From: RGIG7111 sp036839975
GTDB lineage: Bacteria > Bacillota > Clostridia > Peptostreptococcales > Anaerovoracaceae
DNA: 64,000 nucleotides
Direction: 5' to 3'
NCBI GenBank assembly: GCA_036839975.1
Contig: DAISVU010000001.1
Location: forward strand, 1 to 64,000
The translations under genes and the position numbers were made by a program. Below are positions 1-10,459 of the stretch, piece after piece. The notes beneath the pieces were generated by a model. That model did no database searches and was not told the DNA's origin. It saw only the letters and a program-made list of their open reading frames with translations. Each line of letters begins with the position of its first letter. Position 1 is the first letter of the stretch.

Positions 1-89
1 GACCGTTTGAAAGCCTGCTGAGATGGATGCCGTCACAGCATAGTCTCTCTACCATTAAGAATTTGAATTTGGCGAGGAGGAGAAGCTGC

Positions 90-707
90 ATGAAAGAATA
101 TATTGCGAGTTTAGAAAAAGAATTTTCTTTGATAGAAAATGGTTTCAAAGAGGAAGAGAAAAGAGCCTTAACCGATTATAAATCTAATGATAATGAATAT
201 ACCAGGAAGTTGGCATTTTTAGCATATAAATCTGATACCTGTCAAGTAAGAATGTACGGTGTATTTCTTTTTGGATACTTATCAGAACAAGATGATATTT
301 TAGCATTTATGAGAGATGAAGTTTCCAAAGATGATAATTGGAGAGTTCAGGAAGTATTGGCAAAGGCATTTGATGAATTTTGCAAGAAAGTGGGATATGA
401 AAAAGCACTTCCAATAATTGATGAATGGTTAAAAAATAATAATCCTAATACAAGGAGAGCTGTTACAGAGGGATTAAGAATATGGACGGGCAGACCATAT
501 TTCAAAGATAATCCGAATGAAGCTATCAGACGAATTACCGCATTAAAAGAAGATAAGAGTGAATATGTTAGAAAATCAGTAGGAAATGCTTTAAGGGATA
601 TTAGTAAAAAATTTCCAGAATTAATTAAAGCTGAACTCAACAACTGGAAGTTAGAAAGCAAAGAAATAAATCAAGTGTACAAGTTAGCCAGTAAGCTTGT
701 TAGTTGA
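90..707 (+). CDS. AlkD-like HEAT-repeat DNA alkylation repair protein
   Basis: The 205-residue product is almost entirely alpha-helical HEAT-like repeats and resembles the DNA alkylation repair (AlkD/COG4335-like) family, which in characterised members removes alkylated bases without flipping them. I chose the ATG at 90 because a strong ribosome site (GAGGAGGAG, 74-82) precedes it; an upstream ATG at 27 in the same frame lacks one. Repeats with W and R residues (for example around NTRRAV and YVRKSV) fit the solenoid pattern. It stands alone at the window start, upstream of a decayed recombinase. Family assignment comes from fold-like sequence only; a general HEAT-repeat protein is the alternative. 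Confidence 0.6.
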   Translation: MKEYIASLEKEFSLIENGFKEEEKRALTDYKSNDNEYTRKLAFLAYKSDTCQVRMYGVFLFGYLSEQDDILAFMRDEVSKDDNWRVQEVLAKAFDEFCKKVGYEKALPIIDEWLKNNNPNTRRAVTEGLRIWTGRPYFKDNPNEAIRRITALKEDKSEYVRKSVGNALRDISKKFPELIKAELNNWKLESKEINQVYKLASKLVS

Positions 708-785
708 TTAGTTGACAACTCCCAGCTTAGATAACAGATACACCAAGACTCCCACACTGCCATCAGCGGCGACGGGGAGCCTTTC

Positions 786-2165
786 TTATGCTTCGATATC
801 AATTGTGATGCTGGACTTGAAATCCGCCGTAAAGTGATCGTCGAAAACGGTGATCTTGGAAATCAGGCGGCTGACCAGCGTCTCGTTGAATTCCGTGATG
901 GTGGTGGCTGGCTTTTGACGAAATCCTGCAGATCCTGGATCTGCTTCATCTGTTCATTCTTGATGACGCTGTCCACCTCGGCCTGATGACGCTGATCACG
1001 GAGCTGGAGAATCTCATCTGCGATGGCGTCGTAGTCGTCCTTCTGGTTGACCTTCTTCAGAAGCTCCTTTTGCAGCTTGTTCAGTCGTTCGTCTATGACC
1101 TCTGGCGAGAGGGCTCACCTTGCAAGACCACAGTGGCGATGTTTGCTCGTAGCGTTTGCATAAAATCATCCTTCTGACAAAGCACCCGGTTGATGGCGTC
1201 AATCACTACCTGCTCCGGAAGCGTTTCATTGACCGTTCGATTGTGGCAGGCGTGATTGGTGGCCTCCAGCCGTGAGCAGCAGCGCCAGACTATAGACTTG
1301 CAGCCTCGCTTGTTCCAATGAACGCGTCGGTAGAATTCACCGCACTCGCCGCAGAAAACGATCTGCGCGAAACAGTGCTTGCAGGAGTAGCAGTGCCGTT
1401 TGCCGTTATCGCTGGTGTGGACAACGCGCCTGCGGACCAGTTCTTCTTGAACCAGAAGAAAGATGTCCTTCGGGATAATCGTTTCATGGTTGCCCTCCAC
1501 GTAGTACTGCGGGACGGTGCCGTTGTTCTTGATGCGTTTTTTCGTCAGGAAGCCCGTGGTATAGGTCTTTTGCAGGAGCGCATCACCGATGTACTTTTCG
1601 TTGCGGAGAATCTTGTTGATGGTGCTGGTATGCCACTTCACCTTGCCCGCGCCGATTAGAATGCCATTCGCCTCAAGCCCTGCGGCAATCTTGTCCATGC
1701 TCATGCCCTGCAGGTATTCCCGGTAGATGCGTCGGACGATTTCGGCCTGTTCTGGATCAATGACGAGGTTGCCTTCAGTATCCTTGGTGTAGCCGAGGAA
1801 ACGATTGTGATTGACCTGCACCTTGCCTTGCTGGTAGCGGTACAGAATGCCGAGCTTTACATTCTGTGAAAGGCTCTGGCCTTTCCTGTTGGGCAAGGGA
1901 GGCCATAATTGTTAAGAGAACCTCTCCCTTGGAATCCATCGTGTTGATAGCCTCTTTTTCAAAGAAAACCGGGATATTCAGCTCTTTAAGCTCACGGATG
2001 TATTTCAGGCAGTCCAGCGTATTTCGGGCAAAGCGGCTGATCTACTTGGTGATAATCATGTCGATGTTTCCTGCATGGCACTCATCGATCATGCGGTTAA
2101 ACTCGTCACGCTTTTTGGTGTTGGTACCCGTGATGCCGTCGTCTATCTAATAGCCGTCTTTGATA
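786..2165 (-). pseudogene. Large serine recombinase, broken and N-terminally truncated
   Basis: On the minus strand the pieces of a large serine recombinase can be read across several frames: the end of the resolvase domain (IDDGITGTNTKKRDEF, then ISRFARNT), the Recombinase domain (FLGYTKDTEGNLV, LLQKTYTTGFLTKK), the zinc-ribbon region with Cys pairs, and a coiled C-terminus ending in SITIDIEA at 786. In-frame TAG codons sit at 2147-2149 and 2042-2044, and frameshifts occur near 1890, 1110 and 910. The catalytic-serine N-terminus is absent beyond about 2165, where other sequence begins. The intact family catalyses phage or conjugative-element integration and excision; this copy cannot. A similar wreck lies at 4456-6019. 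Confidence 0.85.
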
Positions 2166-2275
2166 CAATTTTATTTTTACATTCTGACGGGGTCAAATCG
2201 ACTTAGACGGGTTCAAATCCACTTTTTAGATCGAATGTAGATTTATATCCCGGCTATTCTTTGTTTGGACGAAAC

Positions 2276-2300
2276 ATAAAAAGTGCCTCCGAAAAGGCAC
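2276..2300 (-). terminator. Rho-independent terminator
   Basis: On the minus strand GTGCCT-TTTCGG-AGGCAC is followed directly by TTTTT. It lies 25 bases after the stop of the methyltransferase gene and closes that three-gene minus-strand operon. Confidence 0.8.
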
Positions 2301-2324
2301 ATGGCAAAATCTGATTTAGCAGAC

Positions 2325-3131
2325 TTATAATTTCAAGTGAACCATCTTGACCATGTTCAGCATATCCGAAACGATCATGCTGATTTTTGTGGTGAATTCA
2401 AGACCTTTCTTGTTTATATATCTGTAATATTTTTCTTCAGCAAGGACGCGTGCATTATCGCCAATCTTTGATACCAGAGTCTCGGCCGAGTCTAAATAGA
2501 AGAACATTTTCGCGTCTTCATGTCCGACCTTCTTCATCCATTTTTTCCGCATCATTTTCATACCACTTTTATTGACCGTATCAAAAACAACCTCAATATC
2601 ATCGTAAGACAAAACTCTCTTAAGCAGATCAAGAACCTTACTCTCTTCGAAATAATAAAACAGCCCGCTTGCCATCACCAGAACAGGTGCATTGCCGATT
2701 TCTTCACGGATATGAGTAAGCCATAGATCCGAGAACGCGTCGGCAGCTATATATCGTTCCCTTTTCGATTCAGGCAAAAGTGTTTTTCTATATTCGATTA
2801 CATCCGGCAGGTCAACATCATACCATTTCGTTTTGCTGTTATCGTTTCTGCTAAATGCTGTCTCAAGACCACATCCCAGCTGAATAATAACTCCCTCCGG
2901 CTTACGCTCTAAAAAGTTCTTGATATAACGGTCCATATTTGCACTACGCGATGCCGAAGCCAGATAGGTATACTGGTTTTGTGTGTCATCACCTGTGATA
3001 TCCTTCGGGAGTTTTTCTTTAAGTTCAAGAGCTTTCTCATCATAAAGTATCTTCGGGAAATTCTCACTTGCATAAATTCTGCCGAGCATCGGCACAAACA
3101 GGGTACTTTCTATGGTTCCTAATTTTTCCAT
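2325..3131 (-). CDS. TcmP/LCM-type class I SAM O-methyltransferase
   Basis: The 268-residue product resembles the leucine carboxyl methyltransferase/TcmP family of SAM-dependent O-methyltransferases. The SAM-binding glycine motif is visible as IQLGCGLETAF (about residues 82-92), followed by the acidic strand end WYDVDLPDVIEYR and a GLFYYFEE segment typical of this group. Substrates of TcmP-like enzymes in anaerobes are mostly unknown; small acids are likely. The ATG abuts the stop of the upstream TetR gene (3132), so the two are translationally coupled. Together with the SRPBCC gene further upstream it forms a small self-regulated operon. Confidence 0.85.
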   Translation of the reverse strand: MEKLGTIESTLFVPMLGRIYASENFPKILYDEKALELKEKLPKDITGDDTQNQYTYLASASRSANMDRYIKNFLERKPEGVIIQLGCGLETAFSRNDNSKTKWYDVDLPDVIEYRKTLLPESKRERYIAADAFSDLWLTHIREEIGNAPVLVMASGLFYYFEESKVLDLLKRVLSYDDIEVVFDTVNKSGMKMMRKKWMKKVGHEDAKMFFYLDSAETLVSKIGDNARVLAEEKYYRYINKKGLEFTTKISMIVSDMLNMVKMVHLKL

Positions 3132-3776
3132 TTATTCCGCCTTTCCATATTCAATGCTTTGAATTAACATCTGTTTCTCAGTGTGATTAAGTCCGAGTAC
3201 AGATGCTGAAAAAATGACGATTTCCTTTACAAGTGTCATCTCTGCTTGTTCGTTATGGACACCTTGCATCATATACTCCATTATCATTGCTGAAATGCCC
3301 CCAGATATGAACAGTGCCGGTCTCCTTAGTTCCTGATTTCTTAAAAACCCGAATCGTAACAGAAAATGCTCCCACATTTCTGTAAAAGAGGCTGTCACTT
3401 GCTCCTTCATATCAAGAATAAAAGACCTATTTTTATCGGAGATATCTGTGGAAATAAGCATTCTGTTCGCTATGAGACTTTTATGCATTACCTCAACAAG
3501 TTCCATAAACTGTTCATTGAGAGAAAGGCTATCATTAGCAAACACTTTTTCAAATTCATCAACATAAGAATTGGCGATGCCTTCCACAGCAGCTCGATAT
3601 AATTCATCCTTGCTGGCAAAATAATAGTAGAACACGCTGGGAGACATAGATCTGTCTCCGACTGCATTCAATACGGACTTGATGGAAACGCCCTCGTACC
3701 CATCCTGTAAAAATAACCCTGTAGCAGCATCAATGAACTGCTCTCTTCGTATCCCCGGATCTTTTTTCGGTCTCAT
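3132..3776 (-). CDS. TetR family transcriptional regulator
   Basis: The N-terminal 50 residues form a TetR helix-turn-helix (REQFIDAATGLFLQDGYEGV, then SPSVFYYYFASKDELYRAA), followed by a helical ligand-binding domain. I start at 3776 because AAGAGG lies at the right distance; the ATG at 3785 is too close to it. It sits between the SRPBCC gene (20 bases upstream) and the methyltransferase (abutting downstream). The only strong dyad nearby is the 35-bp palindrome at 4334-4368 in front of the first gene of this operon, so autoregulation through that site is the simplest inference. Confidence 0.9.
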   Translation of the reverse strand: MRPKKDPGIRREQFIDAATGLFLQDGYEGVSIKSVLNAVGDRSMSPSVFYYYFASKDELYRAAVEGIANSYVDEFEKVFANDSLSLNEQFMELVEVMHKSLIANRMLISTDISDKNRSFILDMKEQVTASFTEMWEHFLLRFGFLRNQELRRPALFISGGISAMIMEYMMQGVHNEQAEMTLVKEIVIFSASVLGLNHTEKQMLIQSIEYGKAE

Positions 3777-3796
3777 TTTCCGCATCCTCTTAAAAC

Positions 3797-4318
3797 TTAA
3801 TTCAAACCTTTCAGCAACTCGTCCATGGGGATCCTTTCCGGATATCGACCTTCTGTAAGAATCTCAGCCAGGTATCGATTATCCAGAATCATGTCATTCC
3901 TTATGACCTGCTAATTTGCCTTTCGTTTGAAAAACACTTTGAAAATCAAAAAGTTCAAGATGGGTCCGATGACAGGGGTACTCATGCCAAAAGCTTCGGT
4001 GTGTGAAAAATGACAGCCATCCGGAGTTCGTTTCCCCTCGAATGTGATAAAAGCTGTTTTCTTGTCGCTTTGGAATACAATGCAAAAATGATTTTCATCC
4101 TGTTCGCTTTCCGTAATCGTGCCGGTGACATTGTAGTCCAGATTCATAACGATCTCACGAAAGCGAACCTTGTCCCCAATATGGCATCCGCCGTCCAAAA
4201 GCTCGCATTCAATGTGGTAGGGACTCCACCGGACAAACTCCTCCTCAAAATTTGCCAGCCATACAGCAAGTTTATCGTATGGCGCCCGAATATCTATCTG
4301 CTCATTCAAAATAATCAT
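3797..4318 (-). pseudogene. SRPBCC-family protein with an in-frame TAG
   Basis: The first 135 residues read as a small START/SRPBCC (polyketide cyclase-like) lipid- or hydrophobic-ligand-binding protein. A TAG at 3911-3913 stops the frame after FFKRKAN, but the same frame continues for 31 residues after the next Met (MILDNRYLAEILTEGRYPER to KGLN, stop at 3797). That tail looks like the genuine C-terminal helix of this family. I chose the ATG at 4318, preceded by AGAGGTGG, over the GTG at 4327. The gene is otherwise intact, so either it is truncated by a single nonsense change or a slightly shorter protein is made. It is first in the operon with TetR and the methyltransferase. Confidence 0.7.
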
Positions 4319-4333
4319 GGAATCCACCTCTGC

Positions 4334-4368
4334 ATATCATTTATAGAATATTGTTCTATAAATGATAT
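4334..4368. promoter_or_regulatory. 35-bp palindromic operator
   Basis: Two 15-base arms (ATATCATTTATAGAA and its exact complement) flank a 5-base spacer TATTG. It lies directly before the ribosome site of the SRPBCC gene and overlaps TATAAA/TATTCT-like promoter elements on the minus strand. Probably the binding site of the TetR regulator encoded at 3132-3776. Confidence 0.7.
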
Positions 4369-4455
4369 CATGCATGTATTTGAAAATCAAGATCTTCGTT
4401 GTTTTGTTTGTGGAAGCCGCATGAATGCTAGTATATATCCGTTTATAGAGGGATT

Positions 4456-6019
4456 TCAGTCCCGTTCCGGAAGGTGACCCCGGATGTCATTCTTGCCGCA
4501 GACCGTAATGTAATCACAGAGCGCGTACCATGTTCCCTCATCAAATATCTCAACCTGCTCCGGTAGCGACTGCAGTGCTTTCATGAAGTTCTCCATCATC
4601 TGCCGCTGCGCCTATTTCTTTGTAATCGCCGCCTGAGTCTCGTCCAGTTTTGCTTTTGCCGTGTCGAATCGCTGAACCAGGGAATCGTATCTTTTCTCGT
4701 ATTCGGTCTGGTCTTGTGCAATGCGGGCATTCTCATCAATGCACTTTTGTATCAGTTCTGCGACCGTGTTCATCTCACCGGTCAGTACATGAACCTCCGC
4801 TTCAAGAGCCTCTGTCGAAAACGCCGAGTCCCTGATTTCTTCAAAGCCCGCGATGATTAAGTTCCGTTCTTTTCCGAGGATGTTCAGAGCTTTTATGAAA
4901 AACAGCTTTATGGTATCCTCATCCAAGTGTGGCGTAGTACATTTATCTCCGCCGTCAAACTTGTGATTGCACTGCCAGATGACTTTTCTGTACTTGTCAT
5001 TAGAATGCTAAACTTTGAGCCGTACCAGCCACCGCAGTCCCCGCATTTAATTTTGCTGGAAAAGATGTTCACACAGCTATTGAGGTTCTTTCCCTGCTCA
5101 CGACTTTGCATTAAAATTTGCACCTGATCAAATACCGCAGGACTGATGATTGCCTCGTGATTTCCTTCCACATAATACTGCAGAATCTCTCCCTCGTTCT
5201 TCTTTTTCTTCTTGGTGAGAAAGTCCGTGGTGTAGACTTTCTGTAAAAGGGCATCGCCTTTATATTTCTCGTTAGTAAGGATGGAGAGTACCACGGCTTT
5301 ACCCCATACCTTCTTGCCGCCGGGTGTCGGTATGCCCTCGGAGGTCAGCACCTTCGCAATCGCATAAGGTGAGCGTCCCTGCAGGAAGAGACCGTAAATC
5401 CTGCGGATGATCTTTGCCTCATCCTCGTTCAGCACAAGGTTGCCGTCCTCGCCACGGTCGTAGCCGAGGAATCGTCCGAAGGGAACCGTGACCTTTCCGT
5501 CTGCAAAACGCTTTCTCTGCCCCCATGTGCAGTTCTCCGAAATGGAGCGGCTTTCCTTCTGCGCAAGACTCGACATGATGGTGAGGAGCAGTTCGCCCTT
5601 GCCATCGAAAGTCCAGATGTTTTCCTTTTCAAAATAGCATTCGCAGCCGTTATCCTTCAGCTTGCGGATGGTCGAAAGGCTGTCCACCGTGTTTCTCGCA
5701 AAACGGCTCACACTTTTTGTCACAATAAGGTCAATTTTCCCTGCGAGAGCATCTTCAATCATCGAAGTAAATCCTAATCTGTGGCTTGTAGAGCAGCCAC
5801 TGAAACTTCATCAGCATACACGGAAACAAATTCCCAATCATCTCTTCCGTTGATGTAGTTTGTATAGTAATCAACCTGTGCCTCGTAGCTTGTCTGCTGT
5901 TCGTCCTTTTCCGTTGAAACGCGGGCATATGCCGCAACTTTTCTTTTTTTTCTGCTTCCGAGAGGCGCGGATGTGTACTTGCTGATTGTGGCAGGTATCG
6001 CTCTTACCTTCTTTGCCAT
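4456..6019 (-). pseudogene. Large serine recombinase, second copy, frameshifted
   Basis: A nearly complete large serine recombinase is readable in pieces. It starts MAKKVRAIPATISKY at 6019, then has the catalytic block KVAAYARVSTEKDEQQ with its active-site serine, GKIDLIVTKSVSRFARNTVD, the Recombinase domain (FLGYDRGEDGNLVLNEDEAK), a zinc ribbon (KCGDCGGWYGSK) and a coiled coil. Frameshifts occur near 5800 (in YADE...SGCSTSHRLGFTS) and near 5005, and an in-frame TAG lies at 4612-4614, after which 51 further residues continue to a TGA at 4456. The start overlaps the end of the preceding recombinase remnant. Non-functional as sequenced. Confidence 0.85.
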
Positions 6020-6490
6020 GTCTTGACTCTCCCGTCTTTAAATACATATTTAAGGCTGCCGTCCGTCATCACCATGATGTGATCGACAGATTCGCTGAAT
6101 TCTTCTGCATTGAAATCATCACTTCCCATCATGTATGTGGAAATCTTACGTAGATCAGCGTCCGTATAGTTTTTTTCCGGCATTCAGTCCTTACCTTGTG
6201 TTTACCGGAACATGTCCAGTAAACATACTTCTCACCGCACCGGTAGAGCCTGTATGCATTCCCGCAACCATCACAGAAAATTTTTCCTTTGAACACATCT
6301 GTGATCGTCGTTTCATGTTTATTGCTGCGAAGTTTTAAAGTCTCAAATGTTCTGACATGCCCGTCCTTCAGATAAATGTCAATGCTCCCTAAAGGCTGCA
6401 CCACCATACGCTCCACGTTTTTAATAAAGTAAGCTTTATCAAATACTTTCATTCCCATGATGCTGCAACATACTTTCGTATCTGCTTGAG
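6004..6490 (-). pseudogene. C-terminal remnant of a third serine recombinase
   Basis: Residues such as GMKVFDKAYFIKNVERMVVQ, an RTFETLKL strand and a Cys pair in KIFCDGCGNAYRLYRC, followed in another frame by a tail ending GRVKTWQRR, match the C-terminus of a large serine recombinase. Frameshifts lie near 6465 and 6180. The last codons overlap the ATG of the next recombinase (6019), the arrangement seen in tandem recombinase modules of conjugative elements. The 5' part is missing, replaced by IS110 sequence that begins at about 6497. Confidence 0.7.
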
Positions 6491-6496
6491 AAGCAT

Positions 6497-7440
6497 CTCA
6501 CCGCTTATGTCATTAATCCACTTCACACTAATCTTTATCGCAAAGGCCTAAGCCTCAGAAAGACAAAGATGGACAGGATTGATTCAAGAGCTATTGCACT
6601 TATGCTTTTGACCGATTCGAGCCTGAAACCCTACTCGGCTTCATCATACCACAGAGAAAACTTGAAGTCTCTGACAAGGTACAGATTTTCCGGGGTACAG
6701 AGGAACGTTCGAAACAAAAAGCGTCAGTCTCAAGGCTTGTTACAATCCTCTTTCCGGAACTGTCACAGCTTGTGCCTTGCATCCACATATCATCAATCTA
6801 CGCCATGCTGGAAGAATTTCCGGGAGCTTCATATGTGGCATCTTCCCACCTCACCAGATTGACAAACGTACTCTCAAAAGTCTCAAGAGGACGTTTTGGC
6901 AGGGAGACAGCGATTACATTTCGTGATATCGCCAGAAAGTCCATAGGTGCTAAAATACCGGCAAAATCGCTAGAACTGCGTCATACAATCGCAGATGTAC
7001 GAGCTATCGAAAATGAAATAAGCGAGGTGGAAACCGAGATCAGAAAGCTGATGGATGAAGAAAGTACCACTATTACGTCGGTGCCCGGCATCGGCATTCA
7101 GATGGGAGCTATCATTCTTTCTGAAATCGGTGACTTCTCAAGGTTTGACTCTCCTGATAAAATACTCGCATTCGCCGGAATGTCGCCCTCCACATAGCAG
7201 TCCGGAAAGATGACCGGCAGCTATGCGCACATGGAAAAACGTGGCTCTCGTTATCTCAGATTCGCTCTGTTCAATGTCACGAGGTAAGTGTGCAATTATG
7301 AGCCCGGATTTGCTGCTTATCTGGCTAAAAAGCGAGCCGAAGGCAATCACTATAACGTAGCCGTGTCGCATGCAGCAAAGCGTCTCATAAGGATGCTTTA
7401 TGCCATGGAAACGAACGGTACTCTATATAAAGCAGCATAA
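6497..7440 (+). pseudogene. IS110-family transposase remnant
   Basis: The frame pieces VINPLHTNLYRKGLSLRK, KMDRIDSRAIALMLL, then VPCIHISSIYAMLEEFPGA, TSVPGIGIQMGAIILSEIG and LAFAGMSPST are characteristic of IS110 transposases, including the C-terminal Transposase_20 region with its conserved serine. A frameshift lies near 6690, with TAG at 7195-7197 and TAA at 7285-7287; the protein would end at LYKAA (7440). The N-terminal DEDD catalytic half is absent. It joins the recombinase remnant on its left and degraded prophage genes on its right, so it probably caused or rode on a deletion. Confidence 0.8.
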
Positions 7441-7629
7441 AAGTAATCATCTTTAATAAATTTTTCAGAAATCCTTCGGATGTCTATTTGTCGTACCAGA
7501 AAATGAATCGAATTACCTCTTCGAAAGTCATATAAAACCTTTATTTCAGGGCTTGACATTTTATAGTTAGACTCTAAACAGGTGTAATAGCAAGCGATTT
7601 TCGCACATTTATCTGTAAAAAATCAGTAT

Positions 7630-8444
7630 TTATTTGGCTTCATGCTGTGCGAAGCAGACAATCCCCGAAAGCACAAATACGACGCAGGGCAGTGCCACGC
7701 CGTTACCCCACATCTCTTATATTCCGCGGAATCCGAATGGGGATTCATAAGCCATTTTCTTATCTGCTTTGATGTGTTTGGTTCTGCGTCAGGCTTCGTA
7801 GCATTTCGCCATTCTTCAAACACCTTATACCAAAAGTACCTCTCCTCATCGGTGGGCTTTTCGGTTTCAAGGTTAGCGCACCACCAGTCCGGGAAGCCCT
7901 GGAGCCTTTCGCACTCTGTCGGCGTCAGCCTTCTGACGATATAGTCCGGTTCTTTCGATACGGTGGGCGGATCTTTGTAATCGGTAGCAACAAGTGTATC
8001 CGTTGCCACTTCATCCGAAAAAGGCGTATGAAAGGAACTCTTGCTTGAATGGAAAAGCGGATGACTGACTGCTCCCGGCACATTCTCCTACACGATATAT
8101 CTTGGATAGTTGCCATTTGTTTTCTTCCTCATTTCCTTAATGATTTTTATCGCTTCATAAAAAAGACCGGAGCGGTTTCCCGTAAGCCCCTCTCTTTTTC
8201 CCGCGATGCTCATATCCTGACATGGTGAGCCGAACGTGATTATATCCATAGTTTCTATCTCGCCGCCGTTCATCTTTGAAACATCGCCGTAGTGCTTAAG
8301 ATGCGGCATTCTCTTTGTAGTCACTCTGATAGGAAACGGCTCAATCTCCGATGCCCAAATGGGCGTGATACTGGAAATTAAGCCCCCAAGAGGAAAACCG
8401 CCCGAGCCGTCGAAGAGGCTGCCAAGCGTTAATTTATTCATCAT
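7630..8444 (-). pseudogene. C5-cytosine DNA methyltransferase, disrupted
   Basis: The N-terminus has DNA (cytosine-5) methyltransferase motif I (LTLGSLFDGSGGFPLGG) and the catalytic PCQ loop (FGSPCQDMSIAGKREGL). The ENV motif follows in PRYIV-TAG-ENVPGA: the tryptophan expected before ENV is a TAG at 8088-8090. After it the target-recognition region is much shortened. YIVRRLTPTECERLQGFPDWW follows, and a frame change puts the final motif (GNGVALPCVVFVLSG) in another frame ending at 7630. It overlaps the adenine methyltransferase by its ATGATG start. Prophage-type modification enzyme, inactive as sequenced. Confidence 0.85.
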
Positions 8445-9674
8445 TTACCTCCAGTTCGTTGAAGGCATAGGTTTTGCCGTCTCTTTCCACGGATACATTC
8501 TCTGATGTTCCGACCTGCTCGATGTAGCGTTTTACGATGACATCGCAGTATTTTTCATCAAGCTCTATGGTGAAGCAGCTTCTGTCCGTCTGCTCACAGG
8601 CAATAAGAGTCGAGCCGCTTCCTCCGAACGGATCAAGAACCAGCGTATTGCTCATGGATGAGTTTGCAATCGGATAGGCAAGAAGCGGTACGGGCTTCAT
8701 GGTCGGGTGATCCGTGTTCTTCTTTGTTTTTTCAAATTCCCAGATAGTGGTCTGTTTTCTATCCGAATACCACTGATGCTTTCCCTTTTTCTTCCAGCCG
8801 TATAAGCAAGGCTCATGCTGCCACTGATAGGGAGAGCATCCCAGCACAAGGCTCGGTTTCTTCCATATGCAGCAGCCGGAAAGGTAGAAGCCGGCGGCAT
8901 CAAATGCCTTTCTAAAGTTCAGGCCTTCGGTACCCGCATGGAATACATAGATGGATGCATCGTCCGCCATGACCTTTTCAATATTTGAAAAGGCATCAAA
9001 GAGGAAATTAAAAAAGGCCTTCGGGGCCTGATTGTCGTTCTTTATTTTTTCGACGGTGCCTTCATAGTTGACGTTGTATGGAGGATCCGTTATCACCAGA
9101 TTTGCTTTCTTTCCCTGCATAAGAATTTCATAGGTTTCCGCTTTCGTAGAATCACCGCAGACGAGCCGATGCCTTCCAAGCGTCCAAATATCTCCAGCCC
9201 TAGAAAAGACAGGTTTTGACAATTCACTGTCGACATCAAAGTCATCTTCCTCTGCTTCAGTACCGTCATCAAATAGCTTTGATAGTTCCTTTTCGTCAAA
9301 GCCCGTAAGCGAAAGGTCAAAAGCCTCAGCCTGCAGCGCTTCGATTTCCACTCGCAGGAGTTCCTCATCCCAGCCCGCATCCCCATCGCCATTCGGTTAT
9401 CCGCAATGATGTAGGCTTTCTTTTGCGCTTCTGTCAGATGGTTTGCAAAGACACACGGCACCGTTTCTATCTTTTCTTCCTTCGCCACAAGAATACGACC
9501 GTGGCCGGCGATTACGCCAAAGTCACGGTCGATGATTACGGGATTGATGAAGCCGAATTCTCTGATGGAAGAACGGAGCTTGTTTATCTGCTCCGGGGAA
9601 TGGGTGCGGGCATTGTTCACATACGGCATCAGTTTCTCAATGGAAGCGAGCTGCATTTCACTTGTTGTTTTCAT
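8434..9674 (-). pseudogene. ParB-domain/adenine N6 DNA methyltransferase, one frameshift
   Basis: The N-terminal 90 residues are a ParB/Srx nuclease-like domain (VNNARTHSPEQINKL, GVIAGHGRILVAKE). After a one-base frameshift near 9385 the frame continues into a beta-class DNA methylase with DPPY (VITDPPYNVNYEG) and the SAM-binding FGGSGSTLIACEQ. This two-domain architecture is common in phages and integrative elements of Firmicutes. Apart from the frameshift both halves look well preserved. It sits between a SAM synthetase gene and a cytosine methyltransferase, consistent with a self-protecting phage modification cassette. Confidence 0.85.
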
Positions 9675-10457
9675 GTCTTAAAAGCCCCCATTCCGCAAAT
9701 TTCTCAAAGCCGCCTAAAGCCTTGATATACTCCCTCACCATCTCCACGATTTCAGAGTAAGGCTTTCCGTCTACTTCCTCATCTCCGATGGAGCAGGAGA
9801 GTTCCACGGCTTTTCCCGTTTCCTGCGCCTTTAGGAATGCATAGATATTTACGCTGACATCGGCTTTAGATAAGTCTTTACCGTGAAGCCCTCCACCTGT
9901 TACGGAGTCGCCCATATCTGATCCGAGCTTTCTGTTTGCAGCACCCGAATCCACATCCGTGCCGCCCGTCCAGTCTCCCAGCGGATTGATGATGGCTTTC
10001 GGATAGTTTTTTTAAGCTCATCTGTTCTTGCATTGCTCTGGCAGATGGTCAGCTTTCCGCCAAAAAGTATATATTTTCCGTCACTGTGATATTTCTGATA
10101 GATTAAAGCCGCAATGCCTGTCAGCTTTTTCTGCTCATCTGTTACGGGCGTTCCCTTAAAGATGCCGTTATATCCGCAGCGGAATTTTTCTTTCTGATTT
10201 TCTGAAAGATGAACATCCTGCGGAACTTCCTGGTATTCGAGTTTCACATCGCCCGCGATGCGCCTTACGATATCCGTCACTTCCACGCGGTTTATATGCA
10301 CGCTGGTTTCCGTGATGATATGACACATTCCGTGTCCGATGAGAACCTCAACTGCAATTTTCGGATTGTCTTCTTTTCTGTATGCGGCGTCCACTATCGC
10401 ACCTGCGATTCGGTCTGCGATTTTATCCGGATGCGCCGGATTTACTTTTTCAAACAT
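9658..10457 (-). pseudogene. Phage-type S-adenosylmethionine synthetase, one frameshift
   Basis: The start MFEKVNPAHPDKIADRIAGA carries the methionine adenosyltransferase HPDK motif, and the C-terminal half has GDSVTGGGLHGKDLSKADVS, the variant of the GGGAFSGKD motif found in phage-borne enzymes. The two halves are in different frames; the switch is at an A7/T7 run near 10010, so it could be a slippage site or a real lesion. The enzyme makes SAM from ATP and methionine. Its position beside two DNA methyltransferases suggests it supplied their cofactor during infection. The 3' end overlaps the ParB-methylase start. Confidence 0.85.
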
Positions 10458-10459
10458 AA

